A stretch of DNA of 11,022 nt from Candidatus Bipolaricaulota bacterium. GTDB lineage: Bacteria > Bipolaricaulota > Bipolaricaulia > UBA7950 > UBA9294. The translations under genes and the position numbers were made by a program. The stretch spans positions 641,917 through 652,938 of the forward strand of contig CP070725.1 of assembly GCA_020350845.1 (NCBI GenBank), given 5' to 3'. The notes under the pieces are model-generated. The model was given only the letters and a program-made list of their open reading frames with translations, ran no database searches and was not told the DNA's origin. The first letter of the stretch is position 1; every line of letters begins with the position of its first letter. Shown here piece after piece: positions 1 through 6,499 of the stretch.

Positions 1-1282
1 CCTCGGCCTCGGGGTCGAGGCCGTCCCGCTCGGCGACGAGATCGGTAGCCCTCGACTGATAGAGGGTGCCGAGGATGAACGGGAGGTATGGATCGTCGGA
101 GGTCCCCTCGTCTCGGATCCGCTCGAACGCTTCGATCCCCGCGTCGTTGTCGCGACGTTGCGTGAGCAGCGCATCGACGAGCGGCATGCGGACATCGAAT
201 GTGGCCGCGTCGTAGGTCTCCGTGTACCACGCCTGCCCGCGCTCCTGCCGGATCTCCTCTTCGAGTGCGCCGCGAACCTGGTCGATCACGTCATCGAGCT
301 CGGGGTCCGTTGCCTCGCGGCGATCGAGCAACCGAATCACGTGGAAGCCGAAGCTCGACTCGACGATCTCGCTCGTCTCGCCGATCTCCAGTGCGAACGC
401 CGCCTCCTCGAACGGCGCGACCATGCGCCCGCGTCCGAACCAGCCGAGGTCGCCTCCTTCGGCTCCGCTTCCGGGATCGATCGAGCGCTCTCGGGCAAGC
501 TCGGCGAAGTCGGCCCCGTCCCGGAGCTCGGCGAGGATCTGCTCGGCCTCGTCCTCCGTTTCGACGAGGATGTGCGCGGCGAGGATCTGCTCCTCTTCGG
601 CGTAGTCCGCGCGGTGCTCCTCGAAGTACGACGCAAGCTGCTCCTCTTCGAGATCGATCGTCCCCACGACCGCAGCGAGCACGACATCCATCAAGACCTT
701 GGCTTCCATGTCCTTCATGACGTCGGCCTTGAACTCGTCGAACGTCGTCCCCTGCACGGCGAGCTGCAGGACCCAGTCCTCGTCCGTCATCCCTTGACCG
801 GCGAGGAAGGCTGCGTACTGGTCCTCGAACTCCGCTTCGACGTCCTCCTGCGTGATCTCCAGGCCGCGGCGCTCTGCCTCCTGCTCGAAGATCGAGTAGA
901 GGAAGGTCCGATCGAGCGCTTCCGCGCGTACGGCGAGGTCGAACAGCCGGCCGCGGGCGGCCGTCATCATCGCGTCGATGCTCATGCCGAACTGCGCGTA
1001 GATCTGCTGATACTGATTGAGCACCGCAACCCGGGCTTCCTCGAATGTGGCCTCGGGGATCCCCACACCGTTCACGTAGGCGACGTATCCTGCCGCGGCC
1101 GCCTCCTCGTCAGTGGGCGCGTCGGAGGCTACGGACGCGTCCTCCACGAGAGGCTGCGTCACGGACGTGTCGCCGTCCGCCGGACCGTCTGCGGAAGGCT
1201 CCTCCGCTCGGCTACAGCCCCACAACACTAGCCCCAGCGACACGACCACGCAAACGAGTAGCACCACGCAACGACGATCCAT
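1..1282 (-). CDS. Parvulin-type peptidyl-prolyl isomerase, lipoprotein (PrsA/SurA-like), 3'-truncated by window edge
   Basis: Encodes an extracytoplasmic foldase that would catalyse cis-trans isomerisation of prolyl bonds in exported proteins. The reading frame is open from an ATG at 1282 to the left window edge (427 residues, no stop reached). The start is supported by AAGGAGG at 1294-1288, five bases upstream. Residues 5-22 are a hydrophobic signal segment ending in Leu-Trp-Gly-Cys23, a lipobox-like site with an unusual Trp at -2. An acidic linker follows, then a SurA_N-like helical region (about 65-230). The rotamase domain (about 232-320) includes His237 in AAHILVETE, a GGDLGWFGRGRM stretch and the FGFHVIRL core with His314. 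Residues beyond about 365 look helical and TPR-like. The gene is divergent from the transporter binding-protein gene. The family is certain; the lipid anchor is likely, given the Cys position. The client proteins cannot be guessed from the context. Confidence 0.93.
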   Translation of the reverse strand, partial: MDRRCVVLLVCVVVSLGLVLWGCSRAEEPSADGPADGDTSVTQPLVEDASVASDAPTDEEAAAAGYVAYVNGVGIPEATFEEARVAVLNQYQQIYAQFGMSIDAMMTAARGRLFDLAVRAEALDRTFLYSIFEQEAERRGLEITQEDVEAEFEDQYAAFLAGQGMTDEDWVLQLAVQGTTFDEFKADVMKDMEAKVLMDVVLAAVVGTIDLEEEQLASYFEEHRADYAEEEQILAAHILVETEDEAEQILAELRDGADFAELARERSIDPGSGAEGGDLGWFGRGRMVAPFEEAAFALEIGETSEIVESSFGFHVIRLLDRREATDPELDDVIDQVRGALEEEIRQERGQAWYTETYDAATFDVRMPLVDALLTQRRDNDAGIEAFERIRDEGTSDDPYLPFILGTLYQSRATDLVAERDGLDPEAE

Positions 1283-1304
1283 GGCAACCTCCTTGGGCGT
1301 TCCA

Positions 1305-1310
1305 AGTGTA
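1305..1310 (-). promoter_or_regulatory. Possible -10 element (TACACT) of the foldase gene
   Basis: On the minus strand TACACT lies 22 bases upstream of the ATG at 1282, giving a predicted 5' leader of about 16 nt that includes the Shine-Dalgarno sequence. No good -35 hexamer sits 16-18 bp upstream; the closest is TTGCGG at about 20 bp. The same TACACT hexamer lies at a similar place upstream of the homoserine dehydrogenase gene. This is inference only. Confidence 0.3.
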
Positions 1311-1347
1311 CCCGGCGAGCGAAGGCGCGGCCGCAACCGGTCGCCTC

Positions 1348-1376
1348 TTGACAACATTCCTGTTCAGGACTATGCT
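1348..1376 (+). promoter_or_regulatory. Sigma-70-type promoter for the substrate-binding protein transcript
   Basis: A perfect TTGACA (1348-1353) is separated by exactly 17 bp from TATGCT (1371-1376, four of six matches to TATAAT). Transcription would start at about 1382-1384 and run through the aromatic-rich leader ORF, the hairpin and the terminator before reaching the transporter binding-protein gene at 1631. The promoter upstream of livG has the same architecture: identical -35 and identical spacing. Confidence 0.75.
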
Positions 1377-1385
1377 GCTTCCACG

Positions 1386-1478
1386 ATGACCAGGGATGGA
1401 CTCGCACAGCGGACGTTTGCGTTTCGTGTCGAGTTTGTCTTTTGGTACTTCGACCCCGGGTTCCGTGCGCCCGCGTAG
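1386..1478 (+). CDS. Putative aromatic-rich attenuation leader peptide (30 aa) upstream of the binding-protein gene
   Basis: A short ORF (ATG 1386, TAG 1476-1478) starts just after the predicted transcription start, so it would be translated from a leaderless or nearly leaderless mRNA; no Shine-Dalgarno is visible. Eight of its 30 residues are aromatic: Phe at 11, 13, 17, 19, 22 and 26, Trp20 and Tyr21. Seven of these fall in residues 11-22, with FVFWYF at 17-22. A strong hairpin and then an intrinsic terminator follow, with the stop codon 31 nt before the terminator stem. This matches ribosome-mediated attenuation leaders such as those of pheA and trp operons. A second aromatic-rich mini-ORF with the same geometry precedes livG. 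The alternative is a coincidental ORF in a T-rich 5' leader. An overlapping ORF in another frame (ATG 1396, stop 1480-1482) is Ser-rich and not aromatic. Confidence 0.6.
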   Translation: MTRDGLAQRTFAFRVEFVFWYFDPGFRAPA

Positions 1479-1505
1479 GTAGCGTAGGCGCACGAAGGAA
1501 CTCGG
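1456..1505 (+). promoter_or_regulatory. Leader hairpin preceding the terminator (attenuator stem)
   Basis: An outer stem pairs CCGGGTTCC (1456-1464) with GGAACTCGG (1497-1505), with one G-U pair. An inner stem pairs CGTGCGCC (1464-1471) with GGCGCACG (1487-1494), and a further CGC/GCG can close near the loop. The 5' arms lie in the last codons of the leader ORF and the stop codon sits in the loop. A translating ribosome would therefore open this hairpin, as in classical 1:2 attenuator pairing. I could not find by eye a clean antiterminator that captures the terminator's 5' arm. Confidence 0.55.
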
Positions 1506-1509
1506 AAGC

Positions 1510-1543
1510 GGACTACAGGCATTTGCCTGTGGTCCTTTCTTTT
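1510..1543 (+). terminator. Intrinsic terminator (attenuator) in the leader of the binding-protein gene
   Basis: An 11-bp stem, GGACTACAGGC (1510-1520) with GCCTGTGGTCC (1525-1535) and one U-G pair, has a four-base ATTT loop and is followed at once by TTTCTTTT (1536-1543). It lies after the promoter at 1348-1376 and before the gene at 1631, with no full-size gene in between. It would therefore end transcription prematurely unless bypassed, which is the expected place for an attenuator. Confidence 0.75.
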
Positions 1544-1630
1544 GGCGAGCAGGAACAGAGCAAAAGGAGGTGGTCAGCGGACGAAGTGTAGGACCTCACG
1601 GAAGCCCAAGAGAGTCAGGAGGTAGTGAAG

Positions 1631-2833
1631 ATGCGACGACTGCTTATGGTTGGGTTGATAGTGCTGATGGGTGTTGGCATGGCGGCATCCGCGCAGACGA
1701 TCAAGATCGGCTCGCTCATGGCGCTGACCGGTCCGCTGGGACCGTACGGGCCTCCGATTGCGAACGGTGCACAGCTTGCCGTGGACCAGATCAACGCCGC
1801 CGGCGGGGTGCTGGGAATGGACCTCGAACTGATCCTCGAAGACACAGCGACATCTCCCGATGTCGGAAGAACTGCTGCGAGCAAGCTCGTGGAGATCGAT
1901 GGCGTCCAGGCCATCGTCGGTGCGCTCTCGAGCGGCGTGACGACGGCGGTCGCGAGTGTGACGATCCCTTCCGAGGTCGTTCTCATCTCTCCTGCATCGA
2001 CGGCGCCGTCGATTCCTGCCCTTGACGACAACGACTACGTCTTCCGTACCGTGGTCTCTGACGAGGTCCAAGGTGTGGTCATGGGCCGACTCGCGTTGAC
2101 GCTCGGCCATTCGACCGCATCCGTAATCTACGTGAACAACGACTACGGAAAGGGCCTCGCGGACACCTTCAAGGCGACGTTCGAGTCGATCGGGGGCTCG
2201 GTCCTTGCCATGACAGCGTACGAGGAGAATAAGCCTTCCTATCGTGGAGAAGTCGACGCCACCCTCTCCGGAGCTCCAGACGTACTCGTGATGATCAGCT
2301 ATCCCGTCGACGGCAACAAGCAGATCGTCGAGGCGATCGAAGCCGGCTACCAAGGAGATATCCTGTTCTCCGACGGGATGAAGGGTGAGGGCGTCGCTCC
2401 CGGACCGGCATGTCCGTCCGCAGCGGAAGGCGGACCGATCGAGGGCGCCTATGGGACGGTCGCTGGAGCCGGCTTCATGACCGCGGAGTTCGACGCCGAC
2501 TTCAACGCCGCGTTCGAGGCAAGCACGGTTCCCTACAACTACCAGGCGTACGACGCCGTCATGCTGATCGCGCTGGCGATGATCCGAGCAGGCGAGACCA
2601 GCGGGACCGCGATCCGAGACAACCTCCGTGCCGTCGCCAACGCTCCCGGTGAGGAGATCTTCTACGGCGACTGGGACAAGGCCGTCGCCCTGCTCGAGGC
2701 GGGGAAGGAGATCAACTACCAGGGCGTGTCGGGACTGGTCGACTTCAAGGATACGGGAGATGTCAGCGGTGGCATCCTGATCTGGCGAATCGAAGGATGC
2801 GAAGTTGTCGAGGTCATGGAGGTGGCCGGCTAG
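1631..2833 (+). CDS. livJ: ABC transporter periplasmic substrate-binding protein, Leu/Ile/Val (HAAT) family; possibly aromatic-specific
   Basis: Captures an amino acid in the periplasm and delivers it to the LivHMGF membrane complex. The product is 400 residues, normal for type-1 periplasmic binding proteins (Peripla_BP_6). Residues 1-21 are a signal peptide (MRRLL, a hydrophobic core, then Ala-Ser-Ala before Gln22) with no lipobox Cys. The mature protein begins IKIGSLMALTGPLG, and the family's ALSSGVTTA and ISPASTAPSI binding-cleft stretches follow. Two cysteines (about 261 and 390) are visible. The ATG at 1631 is chosen because AGGAGGT (1617-1623) sits seven bases upstream; an in-frame GTG at 1625 is too close to it. 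The permease and ATPase genes are on the opposite strand, converging. The family is sure but the ligand is not. The aromatic-rich leader upstream points to Phe/Trp/Tyr; Leu/Ile/Val remains possible. Confidence 0.92.
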   Translation: MRRLLMVGLIVLMGVGMAASAQTIKIGSLMALTGPLGPYGPPIANGAQLAVDQINAAGGVLGMDLELILEDTATSPDVGRTAASKLVEIDGVQAIVGALSSGVTTAVASVTIPSEVVLISPASTAPSIPALDDNDYVFRTVVSDEVQGVVMGRLALTLGHSTASVIYVNNDYGKGLADTFKATFESIGGSVLAMTAYEENKPSYRGEVDATLSGAPDVLVMISYPVDGNKQIVEAIEAGYQGDILFSDGMKGEGVAPGPACPSAAEGGPIEGAYGTVAGAGFMTAEFDADFNAAFEASTVPYNYQAYDAVMLIALAMIRAGETSGTAIRDNLRAVANAPGEEIFYGDWDKAVALLEAGKEINYQGVSGLVDFKDTGDVSGGILIWRIEGCEVVEVMEVAG

Positions 2834-2886
2834 CCAACAAGCACAGGTCATCCTTGGACGGGGTGGCTGCGTGACGTGATTCGGGC

Positions 2887-2910
2887 GGGGGAGGCCTCCG
2901 GGCCTCCCCC
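2887..2910. terminator. GC-rich hairpin between convergent genes, possible bidirectional terminator
   Basis: A perfect 10-bp stem, GGGGGAGGCC (2887-2896) with GGCCTCCCCC (2901-2910), has a TCCG tetraloop. It sits between the stop of the binding-protein gene (2833) and the stop of livM (2914) in a convergent arrangement. Neither side has a U-tract, so termination could be weak or factor-assisted, or the hairpin may simply protect 3' ends. Confidence 0.55.
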
Positions 2911-2913
2911 GTA

Positions 2914-3945
2914 CTACTCAGGCGTCCTCGGCGTGCGTCGTCTTTGCCGCATCTCAGGCAGTAGCCCCTGGGGGCGCACGAGCAGGATAGACACTAGGAG
3001 GATCCCGATGACGATGATCCGAAGGGACGCCTCCTGGGTTGGGGAGAGCGGAAGGTAGCCTGTGATGAAGTCGGTCCCGGCCCATGTCCCCCAGACGACG
3101 AAGGCGCCGAGAATCGCGCCCTTGTTGTTCCCCGTGCCGCCCAGGATCAGCATGACCCACACGATGAAGGTCCCGTAGAACGGTTCGAAGCTCGTGGGTG
3201 AGATGAATCGTGCGTAGTGGGCGTAGAATGCCCCGCCGATCCCCATGATCATCGCGCCAAGGACGAGCGCCTGGAGCTTGAACGCGAAGACGTTCTTCCC
3301 CGACATGGATGCCACAACCTCGTCTTCGCGAATCGCGCGCAGCACTCGACCCCACGGCGATTGCGCGAGTCGCCTGAGGAACAGGTAGAGCAAGAATAGC
3401 GCAGCGATCACGAGGAACAAGTAGAACCAGTTGTAGGCCTTGAGAACCAGTGCGCGAAGCCACGGAGAGAGATCAGGGTGAGTCTGGACGAACCCGGTCG
3501 CCCCGCGGTGGATCGCGTCGTAGAACGGGGAAGGAAGCTGCTGCAACCCCCAGACGCCGTTCGTGAGCCAGGCTTCGTTCTTGAGCACCATGCGGATCGT
3601 TTCCGCAATGCCGATGGTGGCGATCGCCAGGTAGTCTGCCCGTAGACGGAGGGTAGGGATCCCGATCAGGAAGGCGATGATCCCCGCGGCCAGTGCGGCA
3701 GCCAGAATCCCGAGGATGAACGGGAGCTCGAACCCGCCGACCAAGCGACCGTCCCACATGTCCGGGGGCGGTCCGGAGACGAGTGCGGAGGCGTATGCCC
3801 CGACGGCGTAGAAGGCGGCCACGCCGATGTTGAAGAGCCCTGTGTAGCCCCACTGCAGGTTCAGCCCGAGGGAGAGTACGCCGTAGGTTCCCGCGGTGAT
3901 GGCGAAGAAGACGAGGTAGTTGATGATGCCTACGAAGAGCTCCAC
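2914..3945 (-). CDS. livM: ABC transporter permease, LivM family
   Basis: One of the two membrane subunits of the HAAT importer; it pairs with LivH and docks the LivG/LivF ATPases. The product is 343 residues, a typical length. Hydrophobic segments run through most of the chain, starting with a first membrane segment at about 5-30. The family signature GYTGLFNIG (33-41) and the cytoplasmic coupling region RAIREDEVVASMSGKN, followed by GGAFYAHYARFISP, are visible. The GTG start at 3945-3943 overlaps the livH TAG by one base (TAGTG) and has GGGAGG eight bases upstream inside livH, so the two genes are translationally coupled. The same frame stays open upstream to about 4605, but that part is antiregister to livH and carries no permease features. 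It is the last gene of the operon. The family is certain; the substrate is not shown by the sequence. Confidence 0.93.
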   Translation of the reverse strand: MELFVGIINYLVFFAITAGTYGVLSLGLNLQWGYTGLFNIGVAAFYAVGAYASALVSGPPPDMWDGRLVGGFELPFILGILAAALAAGIIAFLIGIPTLRLRADYLAIATIGIAETIRMVLKNEAWLTNGVWGLQQLPSPFYDAIHRGATGFVQTHPDLSPWLRALVLKAYNWFYLFLVIAALFLLYLFLRRLAQSPWGRVLRAIREDEVVASMSGKNVFAFKLQALVLGAMIMGIGGAFYAHYARFISPTSFEPFYGTFIVWVMLILGGTGNNKGAILGAFVVWGTWAGTDFITGYLPLSPTQEASLRIIVIGILLVSILLVRPQGLLPEMRQRRRTPRTPE

Positions 3946-4868
3946 TACGATCGCCTCCCGAGGAGCCCTGTCGGCCGTATCAGGAGCATCAAGACAAGGA
4001 TCCCGAACGCTACGGCGGGCTTGTATCCCGTGGAGATGAACGCCGTAGACACTTCTTCGGAGACGCCGACGATCACCCCTCCGAGGATCGCCCCGTAAGG
4101 GTTCCCGATCCCCCCGAGAATCACGGCAGCGAAGATCGAGAGCAGCATCTGCCACCCGAGCTCCGGCGTGATGAACTTGTTCTCGACCCCCGCGAGTACT
4201 CCTGCGAGCGCCGCCAGCGAGGCGCCGATGACCCACGTCCAGAGGATGATCCGCTCGGTATTGATCCCCGTGACCTGTGCCAGCGACGGATTGTCGGACG
4301 TCGCACGCATCGCCTTGCCTGTCTTGGTATACCGAAGGAAGAGATGCAGGAGCGCCACGAGGAGCACGGCGACGGAAATCACGAACAGCTGATCGGGCTT
4401 CACTCGTATCGCGAGGCGAGGTACTTGAATCGCCAACTGGATCCTTGCCGTGTAGTACTGCGGCTGCGGCCCCCAGAAGAACTGCAACGCATTGCGCATG
4501 CTCAGCGCGATGCCGATGGTCGTGATCATCAGCGTGATCCGGCCTGCTTTGCGCAGGCGCCGGAAGATGAGCCGGTCCAGGGCTACGACAATCACGAAGG
4601 TGCACGCCATCCCGACGACGGCGGCGACGATGAACCGCGGACCGAACGACAAGGGCCCTATTGCAGCGCTCGGGATCCCCAGGGTGCCGGCGACAGGGAT
4701 CAGCGCTAGGGTGAGATAGGCTCCGAGCGCCATCATGTCCCCGTGCGCGAAGTTGGAGAACCGCAGGATGCTGTACGTGAGAGAGACTCCGATCCCGCCC
4801 AAGGCGAGGATGCTCCCCGAGACGAGGCCGTAGAACAACAGCTGCGGGATCCTCGAGAGCACCTCCAC
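3945..4868 (-). CDS. livH: ABC transporter permease, LivH family
   Basis: The second inner-membrane permease subunit of the HAAT importer, 307 residues, about normal length. It has eight or so hydrophobic stretches and the family hallmarks: LTYSILRFSNFAHGDMMALGAY (NFAHGD at 39-44), a RATSDNPSLAQVTGIN coupling segment and ILGGIGNPYGAILGG near the C-terminus, ending IRPTGLLG. The GTG start at 4868 is one base after the livF stop (TGA-A-GTG), with GGGAG inside the end of livF. A second in-frame GTG at 4862 could also serve. Its stop overlaps livM. The four minus-strand transporter genes clearly form one operon with no room for internal promoters outside coding sequence. Confidence 0.93.
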   Translation of the reverse strand: MEVLSRIPQLLFYGLVSGSILALGGIGVSLTYSILRFSNFAHGDMMALGAYLTLALIPVAGTLGIPSAAIGPLSFGPRFIVAAVVGMACTFVIVVALDRLIFRRLRKAGRITLMITTIGIALSMRNALQFFWGPQPQYYTARIQLAIQVPRLAIRVKPDQLFVISVAVLLVALLHLFLRYTKTGKAMRATSDNPSLAQVTGINTERIILWTWVIGASLAALAGVLAGVENKFITPELGWQMLLSIFAAVILGGIGNPYGAILGGVIVGVSEEVSTAFISTGYKPAVAFGILVLMLLIRPTGLLGRRS

Positions 4869-4869
4869 T

Positions 4870-5577
4870 TCACTCCCCCCCCAGGTAGAGCCGCCCGATG
4901 TCTTCGTTGGCGAGGATGTTCGGGCCGGTGTCCTCGAAGCACTTCAAGCCGGCCGCGAGGACGCATCCCCGATCAGATAGCCGCAACGAGTCCTTGGCGT
5001 TCTGCTCCACGATGAGGATCGACAGCCCAGACTCATTGATCGCCTCGATCCGCTCGAAGACCGTTGCCGCTAGATTCGGAGCGAGCGCCGCGGACGGCTC
5101 GTCAAGCATGAGAAGCTGTGGATCAAGCATGAGTGCTCGACCCATCGCCACCATCTGCCGTTCACCTCCACTCATGTTGCCGACGTGCGTCTTCCATCTC
5201 TTGGACAGCACGGGGAAGAGCTCAGTCACCCGCGAGATGCGCTCTCGAAGATCCCCGCGAAGCACGAACGCGCCCATTTCCAGGTTTTCGCGAACGGTCA
5301 TTGACGGGAAGACGTTCTCTACTTGGGGGACGTAGGCAAGACCGAGTCGAACGACGCGGTCCGGGGAGAGCCCGGTGATGTCCTGATCCTGGAATGCGAT
5401 CGCTCCCGCCGTGGGGGTGAGGATTCCGAAGATGGTCTTCATGAGTGTGGACTTGCCGGCACCGTTGGGCCCGATAATCGTGAGGATCTCCCCCGGATCG
5501 ACACGAAGGTCGACGCCGTGGAGGACTTCCATGTCGCCGTAGCCGCTGACGATCTGGTCAACCGTCAGTAGCGACAT
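4870..5577 (-). CDS. livF: ABC transporter ATP-binding protein, LivF family
   Basis: One of two ATPases that power the importer, 235 residues, standard for LivF. Walker A is GPNGAGKST (36-44), the Q-loop Gln is at 85 in YVPQVENVFPSMTV, the signature is MSGGERQ (135-141) and Walker B is LLMLDEPSAAL with Glu160. The switch position reads IVEQN, with Gln in place of the usual His, which is typical of LivF rather than a defect. The ATG at 5577 is preceded by GGAGG (5587-5583) at five bases and lies inside the last codons of livG, a 20-base overlap that indicates coupled translation. An eight-base C run (4875-4882 on the plus strand) encodes the terminal Gly-Gly and is a slippage-prone spot that could cause indels in assemblies. 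Confidence 0.95.
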   Translation of the reverse strand: MSLLTVDQIVSGYGDMEVLHGVDLRVDPGEILTIIGPNGAGKSTLMKTIFGILTPTAGAIAFQDQDITGLSPDRVVRLGLAYVPQVENVFPSMTVRENLEMGAFVLRGDLRERISRVTELFPVLSKRWKTHVGNMSGGERQMVAMGRALMLDPQLLMLDEPSAALAPNLAATVFERIEAINESGLSILIVEQNAKDSLRLSDRGCVLAAGLKCFEDTGPNILANEDIGRLYLGGE

Positions 5578-6331
5578 ACTGCCCTCCGAGGTAGGCGTCG
5601 AGGACGCGTGGGTCGCGCTGGACCTCCGCGGGGTCCCCGGCCATCAGAACCCGGCCCTCACTCATCACGATGACGGGCGTGCACAGACGCATGACGAAGT
5701 CCATATCGTGCTCGATCAGAAGGAACGTCATTTCACGTTCCGTACACAAGATGCGGATTGCGCTAGCCAGTCGCTTGAGGAGCGTGCGGTTTACACCTGC
5801 TCCTGGCTCGTCGAGAAGAATGAGGCGGGGATTGGTCATCATCGTGCGCGCAAGCTCGAGGAGCTTCTTCTGGCCACCTGAGAGAGTCACTGCGAGGTCA
5901 TTTGCCAGATCTCTGAGATCGAGGAACTCGAGGACTTCCAGTGCCAACCGGCGGACTTCCTTCTCCTGGCGGCGGACCCCGCGCGGGCGCACGAGTGGAT
6001 TCCACATCCGCTCGCCCATCTGATGAGTCGGGACGAGCATCAAGTTCTCGACAACCGTCATTCCTCCGAGTTCTCGCGGGATCTGGAAGGTCCGGCTGAC
6101 CCCCCGGCGGAAGACGTGATGCGGTGCCAGGCCGGTGATGTCCTGGCCCTCGAGGGTCGCCCGCCCCGAGTCGGGTCTGAGGAACCCGGTGAGAAGATTG
6201 AACAGGGTTGTCTTCCCGGCCCCGTTGGGGCCGATGAGGCCGGTGATCGTCCCCTCCTGCACCTCGAAACTGCAGCCGTCAACCGCACGCAGTCCACCGA
6301 AGCTCTTGCTCAGACGCTCGACCGCAAGCAC
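5558..6331 (-). CDS. livG: ABC transporter ATP-binding protein, LivG family
   Basis: The first gene of the operon and the second ATPase of the HAAT importer; 257 residues from the chosen start. Near the N-terminus it reads RLSKSFGGLRAVDG, followed by Walker A GPNGAGKTT (about 34-42). The LSGGQKKLLELAR signature, LILLDEPGAGVN Walker B and LIEHDMDFVM H-loop follow, and it ends VLDAYLGG as LivG proteins do. I prefer the GTG at 6331. GGGAGG (6340-6335) lies just upstream, although the three-base gap is short. The alternative in-frame TTG at 6346 has no ribosome binding site and lies within the U-rich tail of the upstream terminator. The gene overlaps livF by 20 bases. Expression is probably set by the promoter, leader ORF and attenuator at 6354-6528. 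Confidence 0.94.
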   Translation of the reverse strand: MLAVERLSKSFGGLRAVDGCSFEVQEGTITGLIGPNGAGKTTLFNLLTGFLRPDSGRATLEGQDITGLAPHHVFRRGVSRTFQIPRELGGMTVVENLMLVPTHQMGERMWNPLVRPRGVRRQEKEVRRLALEVLEFLDLRDLANDLAVTLSGGQKKLLELARTMMTNPRLILLDEPGAGVNRTLLKRLASAIRILCTEREMTFLLIEHDMDFVMRLCTPVIVMSEGRVLMAGDPAEVQRDPRVLDAYLGGQYVATDG

Positions 6332-6344
6332 GATCCTCCCAACC

Positions 6345-6376
6345 AAACGAAAACCGAAAGCCGTGTCGGCTTTCGG
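6345..6376 (-). terminator. Intrinsic terminator (attenuator) just upstream of livG
   Basis: Read on the minus strand, a perfect 10-bp stem CCGAAAGCCG (6376-6367) with CGGCTTTCGG (6363-6354) has a three-base loop and is followed by TTTTCGTTT (6353-6345). It ends only 13 bases before the livG GTG and lies downstream of a strong promoter, so it would block the operon unless antitermination occurs. It could also catch read-through from the PEP carboxylase gene, but its position after the new promoter and leader ORF favours an attenuator. Confidence 0.75.
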
Positions 6377-6415
6377 TGCCGGCGGGCCAGCGGCTCTTGC
6401 CCGCCGCTAGCCGAA
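6372..6415 (-). promoter_or_regulatory. Leader hairpin that competes with the livG terminator (candidate antiterminator)
   Basis: On the minus strand CGGCGGGC (6406-6399) pairs with GCCCGCCG (6387-6380) around an 11-base loop. An outer UUCGG (6415-6411) can pair with CCGAA (6376-6372). The latter is the first half of the terminator's 5' arm, so the extended hairpin and the terminator cannot form together. UUCGG overlaps the last Phe and Gly codons of the leader ORF, so ribosome position would decide which structure forms. The pairing was found by eye; no energies were computed. Confidence 0.5.
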
Positions 6416-6457
6416 CCAGAATCCCACGTAGTGACCGCCGCGTCCGCCAGTCGTCAG
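6407..6457 (-). CDS. Putative aromatic-rich attenuation leader peptide (16 aa) upstream of livG, CTG start
   Basis: A mini-ORF begins with CTG at 6457-6455, five bases after the GGAGG of a GGAGGAG purine run (6467-6461), and ends with TAG at 6409-6407. Its last eight residues read HYVGFWFG, so Tyr, Phe, Trp and Phe codons cluster right before the stop. The stop is 30 nt before the terminator stem, almost the same as the 31 nt in the other transporter leader. No ATG or GTG start is available in this frame. The CTG start is the weak point; the ribosome binding site, promoter and terminator around it are convincing. The alternative is a chance ORF. Confidence 0.5.
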   Translation of the reverse strand: MTTGGRGGHYVGFWFG

Positions 6458-6499
6458 TTGCTCCTCCGTTTCGCACTCACCGTAGCGATGCCGGGGAGC

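Noticed and set aside
158..1231. Long plus-strand open frame (357 codons) through the foldase region
   Set aside because: It is antisense to the parvulin gene, whose minus-strand frame has a clear ribosome site, signal segment and conserved domain. The plus frame has no recognisable motifs and is a GC-rich shadow.
1561..1572. Strong Shine-Dalgarno-like run (AAAAGGAGGTGG) about 60 bases upstream of the real ribosome site
   Set aside because: The only frame starting next to it is a shadow of the binding-protein gene, and the next GTG is followed at once by a stop. Possibly a standby site, but nothing supports a gene.
1383..1630. T-box riboswitch or tRNA-like element in the leader of the binding-protein gene
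   Set aside because: No T-box consensus, no specifier loop and no credible cloverleaf or T-arm could be found. The leader ORF plus terminator explains the region better.
1574..2851. 425-codon minus-strand frame opposite the binding-protein gene
   Set aside because: Rich in Arg, Asp and His with no domain or signal, and it lies fully opposite a well-supported gene; a codon-bias artefact.
3946..4605. Upstream extension of the livM frame over livH (total 563 codons), suggesting a fusion
   Set aside because: The extension is an out-of-frame reading of livH. The GTG at 3945 has a ribosome site and the LivM family start, so no fusion exists.
4875..4882. Eight-base C run as a possible programmed frameshift at the livF-livH junction
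   Set aside because: livF ends normally a few bases later and livH has its own start one base after the stop. The run simply encodes Gly-Gly and the ribosome site.
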